Assembly: GCA_039707655.1 (NCBI GenBank) | Contig: CM077668.1 | Span: forward strand, 403,664,130 to 403,728,129 | From: Elymus sibiricus | Lineage: Eukaryota > Streptophyta > Magnoliopsida > Poales > Poaceae | Direction: 5' to 3' | DNA: 64,000 nt | Part shown: one piece after another, positions 1 to 12,114 of the stretch | Layout of the letters: each line of letters starts with the position of its first letter | Numbering within the stretch: the first letter of the stretch is position 1 | The notes under the pieces: model-generated | Databases searched by the model: none | What the model saw: the letters and a program-made list of their open reading frames with translations, nothing else | What the model was told of the DNA's origin: nothing | Translations under genes and position numbers: made by a program

Positions 1-2114
1 ATGAGAAGCCGGGCCCGCATGTAAGCACGAACATGGCACAAAATGTCAACTCCATTTGCATTGACCGTTAAGTTGGGTGTGGGGCCCACCCATCAGCATC
101 AACCCTCCTCTCTCAAACCATTTGCTCTCTACAACATTTCCTCGAACAGCTTACATGCATGTCGGTGCAATTGCGACCGAAGCATGAGCTGCTCCTCCCT
201 GCCGCCAATGTGCCTATGTCATGCCACCCATCCCCGTCGCGTGTGCCATCAAGGTGGACCACACCATGCCGATCATCCCGCCACATGTGCCATCGAGAAT
301 GTCCCCACTGAGCTCGCGAAAGCTGAGGGCGTCGCCGCCGAGCAGGTCGACAACAAGGCGTTTGGGGAGGCGGGGCTCCGATCCCTCAAAGCCTCCCTCT
401 TCCTCCACAAATCGCTGTCGCAGCCTCTTGTCTTTGACCTCCCCCCGCAAGCCCCTGGCAACGTTGACGTGTTGCCGACCGCGCACACCGGCCTCGGTTC
501 CTGAAGGTAGAATGTGTCGCAGCCGCACGCCACGATCTTGTCGGGTAGGGCAACAGCATCAGTGCATCACGCGCACACAGATCAAACTGCCCAGAAGACA
601 TGCACGTAGAGTTGACGTTGATGGATCCTTCAGGCTAGGTAGCTTCACACGTGCAGCGAACTACTAGGCATCGGATGCCTGGTCGATCTAGAATAGGACA
701 ACTCGGCGAAACACTAATGAACATCGGGGTCGCAACAGCTGGCACGGCATGCTAGCGGCGAGCGTGTGCACACAACTCCAGGCGCGGTTGTGTGACGAGG
801 TGGCCACGGAAGGCGGGAGGAGGTCGCCAGCGTTAAAGCCAGAGCCCAAGTTAGCCGGAGGAGGTCCTAGAGGTCCCAAGTGACATACAAGATGAAGACC
901 ATGCCGTCGATTTACACCGATTCCATCCAATTAATTTGGAGGGAGGCTCTACAACACGAGGCGAAGCTAATGGACATGGTGGTTTGGCTCAGGGTGGCCA
1001 TTGGCTGCAACCACGAGACGAAGTGGACTTCCATGGCGCGCACTTGGAGCTGGTGTCGTTCAGCCAAGGCGCAACACTCATGGCTGGCAACGACAATGTC
1101 GAAAGTTTCCTGGACCGTGCTCAACGCCAGCTCACCATGGGGAAAGTGTACCATGACGAATGCACATTACGTCCATCTCTGGCAGCGTTAGCACATGCAA
1201 GTTGTTGAGAGAATTGCCTCTAACGTCCACGTAACGTCCATCGCCTACCAATCGTTATCCCATGCAACGTCTGCCTAGCGAGTGGGCCCAACCCATCATA
1301 AACGGGGTAATTAACCAACTGTGTCATCAGCATTTTTTGCGAAAAAATAGCACAATATCAATGGTATTGGGAACGAAGTTGAAATGTGGTGATTTTCCAG
1401 AACCCCAACACTGATTGTGGTGGTTTTATGATATTTACTCCTATCTAACCCTATTAATGATGGTATACTACTTGGCACTCCTACCATTGTTAGGTTGGAC
1501 TAGCTACGATACATAAGCAAGAGAGACAAATAATCATTTCAAGAGAAGCTAAAGGCAAAACTGGCGTTTAAATTTGAGATATTACACGCATAGCAGGAGA
1601 TCTAAACAAATGGAGGGTGACAAACAAAAGATTTTGGGGTTGCAGCTTTAAACTCGAACTTGGCAATAGAAAAAAAATATTTAAGATATAGTGCAAATTA
1701 ACAAACACGACAAAATATGACAATGTCAAAGTTGAATCAATAGTCTTGATCATACTCCTCATGTTCGAGTTTAGCCCTTCTTGAAAGAACACTAGTACCA
1801 AGGCAAAGCTAGAAGAGAGAGGATTAGCGTGATTTGATGCCAAAAACGCTGATAGCAAGGCAAAAATGGCTTGCACGAATGCAAGGGAATTAATGTTGAT
1901 TTGGAAATTGAGAGACACTGAGTAAATACCACCATGGTTAGGGGGGAGGGTAGATGAAGGGCCTTGTAATCTCAAAAATTAAGATTTGGAAAGGGGCCTA
2001 ATAAACCCAAACAGAGGAGTGATTTTCCAATGAGGTACAACACAGAGATATAGCTACATAACTAAGCTACTATACTATGAAATGTGTCATAGTGACCACG
2101 AAAAGTAAATAATA
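1..2114. other. Intergenic sequence, no gene recognised
   Basis: Positions 200-530 are GC-richer and open in several frames on both strands, but none of the translations resembles a family I know and no start, splice or domain pattern stands out. From about 1200 the sequence becomes AT-rich. It could hold an old gene or transposon fragment that I cannot identify. Confidence 0.4.
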
Positions 2115-2375
2115 ATTCCTCTGTTCCATAATATAGAGCATATAGCTTACTATTTTTATAAGTCAAACCTTGTATAGTTTGATCAAGTTTATTGAGAAAA
2201 ATATCAACATTACTAAAACCAAATAAATAAAATATCAAAGTAGGTCTCGCGATGTATCCGATAATATATTCTGTGTCATAAATTTAGATATTTTTCTCTA
2301 TATATAAACTTGTCAAAGTTTACCAAACTTAAATTTTCACAAATCTGTATGCAATACATTATGGAACAAAGGGAG
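2115..2375. mobile_element. Stowaway-like MITE
   Basis: A 261-bp AT-rich, non-coding element. The left end (attcctctgttcc) and right end (ggaacaaagggag) are inverted copies resembling the Stowaway terminus CTCCCTCCGTTCC, and the dinucleotide TA flanks both ends (2113-2114 and 2376-2377), as expected for Tc1/mariner-type insertion. The ends carry several substitutions, so it is an old copy. Such elements have no transposase and depend on mariner-like elements elsewhere. Confidence 0.75.
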
Positions 2376-3550
2376 TATAATTTAGGAAAGTATCATGTAT
2401 GAAAATATATATGCATAGTAATTTGACAAAACGTACTAAAGAAAGATGTATTTACATACATGAACAAGCAAGGGGTAAAGAAATTGCACATTGTACCTTG
2501 CAACGGAACCATGCACCCCTATAACCAACATTATAGGATCTTGTCTCTACGGCATCTCCAACTTTAAACGGAAGTATTAGGTCCATTCTGAGCCACCCAA
2601 CTACACCAATAAAAAGTTGTGTTAACTAGGAAGATTAAGAATCACACACTCAACTAAGTTAAATAAAATGCATAGCTCAATATAACCACTAAACTACATA
2701 AATAAATAATTCTATCATGAGCAATACTTGGGCATGCTCATTCATGATCGCAACAACTTCAACAAGCTCACTCCCACGAAGGTGCTCGGGAGGATTATCA
2801 CCCACGAGCTAACAATGCATGGCATGGAAAAGCTTATGGCCTCAACATCTCACACTAAGAACTTTGCATCGAATACCAAGCATTAAGACAAGATGATAAA
2901 CGTAAGTGGATTCCCAAGATATCAAGGACAGTCAGCATCTTAGGGAAAGATTCACAATATGTTAAACAATGATGGAAGAGATAAGAAGTTTGGCCAAGAC
3001 AACACAAGACCTCAAGCAGCTCCAAGAAGAGTCTAACTAAGAGGGTCTGCTTCGAGTGTGGAAACTCCATTGTGGAATGTTCAGAAGAAAAGTGAGGGCA
3101 AGAGTCAGAAGAAGATAAATCACCATGGCGAGGGAATTCCACATGAAGTACAACTAACGACTAGTTTTTTAGGGATGCCAGGGTGGGAAATATCTTGCAC
3201 GTCCATTCCCTCGTTTGCTTCATCTCCTCACCTCTTCAGAGAAGAATCAAGCAAGGATCACCTTTAAGCTAAAGATCAAGACATGTTGCCATTGTCTCCT
3301 AAACAGTTAGTAAACGCATGGTTCTTGCCTCACTAGAACCCGTCATCAGTCACAAATCAATTCTTTTTCTTTTTCTATCTTCCCAAAAGTACTACCAAAT
3401 TACCCAACGACGGAAAAAAATTGTACAGTTTATGATCTAGAAATCTTGTAAGATATGCAACACCTATGCAAGCAAGTAAAAATGTTATGTGTTATTTCAA
3501 TCAAGTGCAATGCCTTTGCCTTTACTAGACCGCAATCTAACTAATATATA

Positions 3551-3752
3551 GTCCCTCCGTTCCAAAATATAAGATGTACTCAATATCAACAATACCAAAT
3601 TTGTATCATTAGATCGAACACGAAAAGTGTTTTCATATTTTATTTATATTGTATAGTAGATGTTGATATTTTATTCTATAATCTTGGTCAAACATACATA
3701 AGGTTGACTTGAACGAAACCGATGCACCTTATATTCTTGAACAGATTGTGTA
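3551..3752. mobile_element. Degenerate Stowaway-like MITE
   Basis: The left terminus gtccctccgttccaaaat is a good Stowaway end preceded by TA. The right end (cttatattcttgaacagattgtg) is recognisable only as a decayed inverted copy. The body is AT-rich and non-coding. The right boundary is approximate. Confidence 0.55.
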
Positions 3753-3874
3753 TTTAATTTCAATTAGACATGACTAATTATTACCCATCCATCCCATATT
3801 AAAGGGTGTTTTTTGTTGTTGTCCTTCCTATTCAAAAAGGGTGCACTATCTCCACTGATCCACTTTTCCTCGAC

Positions 3875-5753
3875 CTGCCCCACTATCCCCGTGAGCTCAA
3901 ACGCAAGTTTCTAGGCCTCGCCTTTCATGAAGGCACAATCGTGTGGTAGCGATTCCACCTATTGTGGATGAAGGAGGGGGACACTAACACGTAGTTTTTC
4001 ACATCCTTGCAAGCAAGACTCGCAAAGTGAACTCCTTTCTAAGCTTCAATTGGATGGTGCGGTGGCTTCGTCGCTTTTCTCGTCCATGGTAAACCCGTGC
4101 AATGCACCAATTGCACTGATCTGCTGAGATGCATCTTCCAGCGATAAACATGTCCAAGCTCGAGCTACCTCACTGTGGAGGTGTGAGCCACGATCCATGC
4201 TCTGCCGAAGGACAAGACTCCCGACTCAGGACAAGTTTTTGCCCATGTTCTTCCAATCCTGCCGAGTAACAGTCAAAGTTGATTTCTTGGTGGCTATGGA
4301 TCAAGTGTACTATCTCAATGGAAGCTCATTACACCTTCTCATTCAGGCTTCCTTGTCACCGCTTCCAAAGAAAGATTTGGGGACAAATCAAAGGGATTTC
4401 CAGCCTGTTAGTCTAGTTCACTCCTCGAACTCATTGAAGATGATGGCGAATCGGCTTGTGTCCCGTATGCCTGAGCTTGACGCAACGAACAAGAGGGTGT
4501 TTGCGAAGGGTCATAGCATTTCGAAACTTTTTCCTGGTTCAGCAATCGGTCAAGACGATGCATAGAAAGAAAGTCCATGTTCTTCTCATCAAGCTCGACA
4601 TCTCACGCACTTTCGATTCGGTTGCTTGGTAATTCCTCCTCGAGGTGCTGCAGCATCCTCAGTTTGGTCCTAGGTGGAGGGAGCAACTTGTGTTGTTTTT
4701 GTGCACCTTTAGCTCAGGTCCTCATCAATGGTAGCCCGACGGACCTCATTTGGCATGCTTGTGGGTTGTGGCCTACGACAGGGTCCCCGATCTCCGATGC
4801 TTTTCATGCTAGTCATCGACATGCTTAATGCCATGGTGACTAGGTGTGATCAGGTTGGTGTCTTCGTGCCCATGCATGTCGACCTTACCTACCTTCGACA
4901 CATTCTAGAGGTTTTTGCTGGGGCTTCGGGCTTGCACATGAATATGGTTGAGCGTGATAGTGCGAATCAAGTTCAACGTTGAGAAATGTTGACTGAACTT
5001 GCAACATTCCCCTATAGGCCCGAGGTATTGCCTATTAGGTAACATTGGGCTTCGGGTATTGCATGCATGCTTACACTAGTGTGGAAACCTTGGGATGCGC
5101 TCAAATATAAGCTTTTTGCTTGGTCTGCACTGCTGGATTGATGTTGGACCTCTGACAGGTTAGCGTGATGCAGCCTTCCGCCCTTCCGCATCAAGATGTG
5201 TGCCCTTTGTGCACAAAGTCACCGGAAACTATCAACCACCTCCTAATCGGTTGTGTATTCTCTCGCGGGGTGTGGTTCAGTATCATGTAATGGATTGATG
5301 TTGCACGGTTTGCTCCTACAAGGCATGACATGTTTACAGTCCTCATGGAGCCTAGCCAGTTACTGGCTCCCCATTGGGGTTAAGGGTGGTTTCAACTCGG
5401 TGGCCACTACACCATGCTATCCATTTGACTGGAAATAACGAGTTACTAGCTCTCCATTGGGATTAGGGGTGGTTTTAACTCGGCGGCCACTGCACCATGC
5501 GATCCATTTGACTGGAAAGAAATAAATGTGTTTTCAAGAAGAAATTCATGTCAGCAGCAGATGTAACTAACCAGATCAAAGATCCGTCGACAGCGGAAGT
5601 TGGTAGGCAGTGGTAGTCTAGCGACAATGATTCCTTAGCCTTCGTTGCGGTGGTGGTGTGGCTATATCTGACACCTTTGAATATCTTCTTGTAATTGTCA
5701 CCCCTCTATACCTTAATATATAGATGCAAACTGAGGGTTCTCGAAAAAAAAAA
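3875..5753 (+). mobile_element. Decayed LINE (non-LTR retrotransposon), reverse transcriptase and zinc-finger remnants
   Basis: Fragments of a plant L1-type ORF2 follow each other in the expected order but in shifting frames with stops. About 3930-4090 resembles the segment before the RT (LWMKEGDTNT). About 4360-4560 is the RT start (LPKKDLGTNQRDFQPVSLVH, then MANRLVSRM). About 4770-4840 is the RT segment RQGPRSPMLFMLVIDMLNAM. 4880-4960 gives LRHILEVFAGASGLHMN. About 5140-5275 is a remnant of the C-terminal zf-RVT zinc finger. The element ends in ttctcg followed by a run of A (5743-5753), the usual LINE 3' end. The catalytic RT region is broken, so it is a fossil. The 5' boundary is uncertain and I found no convincing target duplication. 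Confidence 0.8.
5358..5523 (+). repeat. Two-copy tandem duplication of about 83 bp
   Basis: Units at 5358-5440 and 5441-5523 both run from agttactggct/agttactagct through ccatttgactggaaa with about a dozen differences. The duplication lies in the 3' part of the LINE remnant, downstream of the zinc-finger fragment. Confidence 0.75.
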
Positions 5754-6660
5754 GTAGGCAGAGGCAAAACAAAGATTGCAACGCAAGCGCTGGGTGGCTG
5801 TGAGGATCATAAAAGAAATTTGTAGCATCATAATCCTACTACTACGATTGCAATACTGCAAGCACGGGCAAACTGTTGATCCTAAGTTCCTAAATTGTCT
5901 ATCATGTAAAAATAGGCAGATTATTTTGACTATGATTCTTTTTTCACACTTTGTCTCCATTCCCTTAATTATTATTACCTATAGATTGTATGATATGTCC
6001 ATCCAATTAAGTTACATCTTTACCTAATAGTCACCTAAGGCTTAATTAGCGAGAGAGACGAGAGCAAATTGGGGTTAGGGAATTTGATCCGGAAAATATT
6101 GTCAGCTTGCCTAGGTTCAGTGGAGATGGCAACTTAGTGAAAGATGAGCTTTGATAGGTGAATTGCAAAATGGGATTGGGTCACAGGCTATCAAGTTTAC
6201 TTCTTCTTTACCACGATTTGTGCTATCCTATAAGCAGATGTGTTTCAGTGAAATGTACTTTGAAACCACCATAATCAAGAGATGTCAGGCCTCTCCCTGT
6301 CGTCGCCCCCTTTATGTACGATAACAAGAACATCTATTGGAACTTCTTTTAACAGTATTTCCCTTACAGTACACATACGCTGAATGATATGTGATATATG
6401 CAGCAATAGCAACAAGGGGAGAAACACCACTTTCCGAAGTGCCCTACCCTCCTCTACTTGCGTTCTAGTGCATAAGTAAAGATGTATCGACATTTAGGAA
6501 TGTAGTGGTTAGTAATACATAAACGAAGACAAATCTCTTTCTTGGCTTTGCCCTCGACTTAACCACTGGAATGTGCATAGAGCAGCGCAATAGCGCATAA
6601 ATCTCATCATGAAACACTATACCAATACAGACCACTGGAAAACTTTGGTGTGGCAATGAC
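5754..6660. other. Intergenic, nothing recognised
   Basis: AT-rich sequence with only short open frames. No repeat family, RNA gene or coding similarity was recognised on either strand. Confidence 0.4.
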
Positions 6661-6672
6661 TGCTGGGTTTAC

Positions 6673-7250
6673 CTGAGTCTGAATTCCTTGGTGTTCCCGA
6701 CCCGTCCCAAGCCCAGTATCTTGAAAAATCTGAGATCTCTGCACAAAAACAAAACGAATTGAGTCGAGAATTACTCTCAACACGGAACCTGTTGGATTTC
6801 TTGCGGAGGAGGCGGCGCGGGGTCCGGGGGGTGGGGGGAGATGGGAGCAGAGGGGCGGATAAGGGGAAGGGGAACGCGGCGCACCTGAACTCCGCGGGAG
6901 AATCGACCGGCGGAAGACACCACGCCCCGTGCGGCCGGGGCGAGGAAGGCCTCCTCCTGGAGGAGGGGGAAGCGGCGCACCTGGACTGCGCGAGAGAATC
7001 GGTCGGCGGAAGCGCCGTGCGGCCGAGAGGGGCGGGGGCGAGAAAGGGTTTCTGGATCTGGAGCCAAATTTGGAAAATCTGGCGGTTCCGCCGTTGCAGC
7101 GCTGTCGAGCTCTCGGCTAATCGGGTTTACAGTAACGCCCGAACGCCAGATTCGCGTTAGCAGCCTGAAAACACGAAACGATCGCTCCCAGCGGCCCCTG
7201 CTCAGCTGATTGGGCCTGGGGCTTTTCCTGTTGGGCCTCTGTAGCAACAT
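6673..7250 (-). other. GC/CpG-rich block, possible 5' exon or promoter remnant on the minus strand
   Basis: GC-rich and CpG-rich sequence in AT-rich surroundings, open on the minus strand for 157 codons (7250-6777), rich in Pro, Arg and Ser, with no recognised domain. Minus-strand sequence at 6673 reads ctcag|gtaaac, a plausible splice donor, so this could be a leader exon. I found no convincing continuation to the left. An internal duplication (6869-7060) explains part of the open frame. It may equally be a captured promoter fragment. Confidence 0.3.
6869..7060. repeat. Two-copy tandem duplication of about 97 bp in the GC-rich block
   Basis: Units start at 6869 and 6966. Both begin ggggaa(c)gcggcgcacctg and run through a gagagaatcg(g/a)(t/c)cggcgga segment and a gccgtgcggcc-type segment. 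They differ at a number of positions, so the duplication is not recent. Confidence 0.65.
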
Positions 7251-8814
7251 TTGGTGACCCCTAAAAAAGACAAAAATAAATACTTATGAAAATTAGCATG
7301 ATAAACCATAAAAGAAAATTCCTGCAGGAAATTACCATTGTTCGACTAAAAAAAGGCAGCATGAGCGACAAAGGAACAGGCCCATCTAGATACTAAACAC
7401 GAAAAAAAATGTAGAAAACCAACCAAAAAAGTAAGAAAAAATCTTTACAATTAAAATGCCACAAAAATCTAGAAATTCATATGTATACAAAAAAATATAT
7501 AAATTGCCATCAATTAGCTGATAAAATTGCAATGTTATATTTGTTAAAACACAAAAATACATACGAAAAGAACAATGTCATGATAGATTACAACTAGCAA
7601 ATTTTTCATGGTCTACATTGAAAAAAGCGAACACAAGCACCTAGCAAAATTGCAACGATTTTTCATTTGCATGACTCACGAAAAACAAAATTACCATAAA
7701 TTTGTCATCTATTATATTATTAAGACGATAGAAAAGGAGCGATGGAGATTTACCAGTCTAAAACATAGGTATTTTAACGGTGGAGAATTGTAAAAGGTCT
7801 TTGTAAAATCTGCAGTCCATCGTACATAGGTATTTTAACGGTAGGAACCAGACGAAGGAGGCGCTGCTCCATTGCGGTGACCCATCATACCACTGCATGG
7901 CGTACTATGCAAGTCGTTGATATAACGCCCATAAGACATCGTCTCATGAATCTTATATCCCTTAGAGTGTACAACAAAAACATATCGCATCCAAACCACC
8001 ACGTGTATATTACAAACACTTAATCAATCCAAATCCAGACGTCAAACGGTTCAAACTACTGGTACCGAAATGTAGGGTACCATTATTGATCTTGCAATCA
8101 CTTATTGGGTTCAGATCATGATCCACAATGATCGGTCTTGCTGCTACACTAATTCTACAATAATCTTGCTGCTCTGGGTCTCCCCCTCCATTGTCGGCTC
8201 CATAGGCGATGACGTAGTCGACTCCTTCGACTCCTCCAGAAAGGTATGGCTCCTCGTAGAAGTACTCCCGACAGTGTTGGAGTCTTCCGGCATCTCCTCC
8301 AAATATTCAGAGTCTGAAGGTGTTACGAATACAATGGATGAGTATAGGGGATACTCATCGAGTCCATAAATATTGCGAGGTGGGTATGCACTATAACTAC
8401 TACTGATTTCAAATAGGTCTTAGCAATGATTTTGGAAAATACCTTGTCGAATCAAATTTTACTTAAAACATGTGGTCATCAGACTTCACAGGTTGCTAGA
8501 ATCCCCAATAGACTCCTTTCCCACCGCGTTCGTGGATCTTTCATCAGGGAGTGACAGGCCACAATTCATTACACTATGCAGAGGTGCGCTACTTTACCCA
8601 CGAACGATTAACTTAGCCCTTTTGCCAGGTTCGTAACCTTGCACATCCATGATGGCCGAGTCTAAGATTCGAGTTTTTCACCCTTCCGTGTCCGGCGTAG
8701 CCCCTTCCCGAGGCTCTTGAGGTATTCCCTCAGTAGTCCTATCAACCTATAGGGTTTATACGGCCCTGTGAACGATAGCGATTCATGCCCGCTTGGCGAT
8801 AAAAAATTCACGCC
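7251..8814. other. AT-rich intergenic sequence
   Basis: No gene recognised. A 19-bp phrase (acataggtattttaacggt) is repeated at about 7766 and 7826. The last 150 bp before the LTR insertion are more GC-rich and resume after it at 10674, so they belong to one pre-existing sequence that I cannot name. Confidence 0.4.
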
Positions 8815-8819
8815 CCTTT

Positions 8820-10673
8820 TGTTGGAAATATGCCCTAGAGGCAATAATAAATTGGTTATTATTATATTTCCTTGTTCATGATAATCGTTTATTATCCATG
8901 CTATAATTGTATTGATTGGAAACTCAAATACATGTGTGGGTACATAGACAACACTGTGTCCCTAGTAAGCCTCTAGTTGACTAGCTTGTTGATCAAAGAT
9001 GGTTAAGGTTTCCTAGCCATTGACATGAGATGTCATTTGATAACGGGATCACATCATTAGGAGAATGATGTGATGGACAAGACCCAAACTAAAGAACGTA
9101 GCATTTGATCGTGTCAGTTTATTGCTATTGTTTTCTGCATGTCAAGTATCTGTTCCTTTAACCATGAGATCATGCAACTCACTGACACCGGAGGAATACC
9201 TTGTGTGTATCAAACGTCGCAACGTAACTGGGTGACTATAAAGGTGCTCTACAGGTATCTCCGAGGGTGTCTGTTGGGTTGGCATGGATCAAGACTGGGA
9301 TTTGTTACTTCGTGTGACGGAGAGGTATCTCAGGGCCCACTCGGTAATACAACATCACAAAGAGCCTTGCAAGCAATGTGACTAAAGTGTTAGCCACGAG
9401 ATCTTGTATTACGGAACGAGTAAAGAGACTTGCCGGTAACGAGATTGAACTAGGTATAGAGATACCGACGATCGAATCTCGGGCAAGTAACATACCGAAG
9501 AACAAAGGGAACAGCATACGGGATTAACTGAATCCTTGACATAGAGGTTCGACCGATAAAGATCTTCGTAGAATATGTAGGAGCCAATATGGGCATCCAG
9601 GTCCCGCTATTGGTTATTGATCGTAGAGGTGTCTCGGTCATGTCTACATAGTTCTCGAACCCGCAGGGTCTACACACTTAACGTTTGGTGACGATTAGTA
9701 TAGTTGAGTTATTTTGTTGGTGACCGAAGGTTGTTCGGAGTCCCGGATAAGATCCCGGACATGACGAGGATCTCCGGAAGAGTCCGGAGGTAAAGATTGA
9801 TATATGTGATAATAGTGTTTTGATCTCCGGAAGAGTTCCGGAATTCACCGGAAGGGGTTCCGGATGTTTACCGAAATGTTCGGGTGCAGCAACACTTTAT
9901 ATGGGCCAAAGGGATAAAGCCCACGAGGTATTGGAAAGTGCAAAAAGTAGTTTTGCTGCCGCGTAAGCGGTACTACCGTTTTGTGAAGCGGTACTACCGC
10001 CCAAGCGGTACTACCGCTTGTGTGAAGCGGTACTACCGCCCAAGCGGTACTACCGCTTGTGTGAAGCGGTACTACCGCTCAAGCGGCTGTGCACGGTTCG
10101 GCAGGGATCCGAGTTGGACTCTTTCCCTGCGGGCCAAACCGACCTTGTGCGGGCAAAACCGACCTGGAGGAGGCTTTTACTCCAAGTTGAGACCCCAAGG
10201 CTCAACATATAAATAGAGGGGCAGGGCTAGCACACGGGATACATCAAGATTTCCCCAAGCCGTGTGCGGCAACCCTAACCCTCTAGTTCCTCCGTCATAA
10301 TCTCCGTAGCGCTTGGCGAAGCCCTGCAGAGATTGTTCCTCACCACCATCACCACGCCGTCGTGCTGCTGGAACTCAACCACTACTTCACCATCGCTCGC
10401 TGGATCGAGGAGGTGAAGGCGTCATCAAGCCGTACGTGTGTTGAACGCGGAGGTGCCGTCCGTTCGGCGCTAGTTCGTGATCGGATCGAGGGACGACTTG
10501 CGATTTGGATCGCGGAGACGTTCGACTACATCAACCGCGTTTCTTAAACGCTTCCGCTTAGCGATCTACAAGGGTATGTAGATTCACTCTCCCTCTCGTA
10601 GATGCTCATCACCATGGATAGATCTTGTGTGTGCGTAGGAAATTTTTTGTTTCCCATGCAACGTTCCCCAACA
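8820..10673 (+). mobile_element. Solo LTR of a BARE-1/WIS/Angela-type Copia retrotransposon
   Basis: A complete 1854-bp LTR that starts TGTTGGAAATATGCCCTAGA and ends GTTCCCCAACA. Start, end and interior (for example the CTCGGGCAAGTA and GGTGCCGTCCGTTCGG segments) match the abundant Triticeae BARE-1/WIS/Angela LTR family as I know it. It is flanked by a perfect 5-bp target duplication, CCTTT (8815-8819 and 10674-10678). No PBS, gag-pol or second LTR is present, so the full element was reduced by recombination between its two LTRs. A TATA-like motif (catataaatag, about 10206) lies where the LTR promoter is expected, followed by transcript-leader-like sequence. Confidence 0.95.
9964..10085 (+). 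repeat. Minisatellite of near-palindromic AGCGGTACTACCGC units inside the LTR
   Basis: Six full and one partial copy of aagcggtactaccg(c) alternate with short spacers (ccc or ttgtgtg), giving a higher-order unit of about 40 bp. The core is an inverted repeat apart from its central base. It sits upstream of the probable LTR TATA box. Confidence 0.85.
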
Positions 10674-10678
10674 CCTTT

Positions 10679-12109
10679 TGCCGATAAGCAAATCACAGCT
10701 CCTTTAAACAGATAGGGAATCACGGCCCCCTTACCGCAGAGATTCACACACGACATTAAGAAGATGCTACTAATCCTCCCCCGACCCATTCCAGGCTCCA
10801 TGGTCAACGCTATCGCTACGGCGCTGGAATATTTGCTGAATTTGATTATTAAACTTGGTGCCATGGAGTGTAACCAACCTGAGTTCCACCGCCCACCCCC
10901 ACAATTGATAGTACTGAAAGTAATTTTATTTAATGCAGTGAATAGATACATTAAGTAATGGGATTTGATAAACATTAAGTAATGGAATAGATACATTAAG
11001 TAATGGAATTTGATGAACATGCTGGTTTGAGGCTCTCACTAGGCTTAATTCAGTTGATGCAAAGTTCTCTTTTAAAATCCTATGATGTGCAGCATAGCAA
11101 CTCTATGCAATCCTGAGGATTCATCCCACCAGTTCCTACCTGGTGGTCTTCCTGTAGCTTTGTCTTGAGGAATCTGTTGGGCATGCTTCTTGTGGTAGGC
11201 TTGCACCTCCTTGCTTCTTGATTTGTGACAAGTTTGGTAGTCTCCTCGTTGGTACAGTGGTACCCAGGTGTTCCTAAAGTTTGGCTGGTGCGCTGGGTTG
11301 GCCTATTCATAGTGTAGCTCATGTCATAATCACTTGCCACATGGGCATGTGACTCAACTGCTTGCTGTTGAGCTGCCTGTGGGCTTGGACATCTCCTAGT
11401 GCATTTGGGTCCGTTGGTGCTTTACAACAGCTGCTTGTGTTGTCTTCCTCTCCTTCATCCTGATATTGGAAGCATCTCTGTGGCTAATTGCTTGGGTACT
11501 CGTACCCTGGCCGGCTGGGTGTGATGTTTATCCACTTCGTGACTTATTTGGATGCTGAACAGTGACTATATCTATTGTCATAGTGGCAATAGATCCTCTA
11601 TACTGTTAGTGTTCAATCAATGACACTAAACACTAACCTGTGGGCTTACGAAACTTATGGAGCTGGTGTTAGTCAGATAGTTTTGATCTTGACTTTGCTA
11701 AGTTACTTATGTTGGCTTTGTTGGTTTTGCTACAGTGGTTTTGTCTCTGTTCATACTTGCCTTGGCTATGTTGGTTGCTATCTGATATGGATCGTTGATT
11801 GACTTCCTTGATAAACCACACTCTCTTAATGGATTTGACTATAATTGTCAAACTCCAAAGTGCCCTAAAGCAATACATTTCCAAAAATGGAAATGCTACA
11901 TTCCTAACATAACACAATCTCTTTTATCTTTGATATTTCTTTTGCGGGTTTGAAAAAGAAGATCAAGAAGATTTAGATAGGATTAGCTATGTAGAAAATA
12001 GATAGCTTTAGATAGGTTTTACTTTTCCAATTATTTGTACTTAGGAATTGTAATGTTATTCTTTTTAATAAACTTTCCTTTATTCCATTGTAATATCACT
12101 TTGTATTAT
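10679..12109. other. Intergenic sequence between two LTR insertions
   Basis: Holds a short tandem repeat at about 10925-11010 built on gatacattaagtaatgg. Minus-strand sequence at 11560-11080 looks weakly coding (Gln/Thr/His-rich) and could be a retroelement gag fragment, but I recognised no domain. No gene call is supported. Confidence 0.35.
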
Positions 12110-12114
12110 GTATT

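Noticed and set aside
1568..1975. 135-codon minus-strand frame with hydrophobic stretches
   Set aside because: AT-rich sequence, no recognised family, no start context or splice support.
9964..10085. CRISPR-like appearance of regularly spaced repeats
   Set aside because: Units are too short, spacers are only two recurring types, and the array lies inside a plant LTR.
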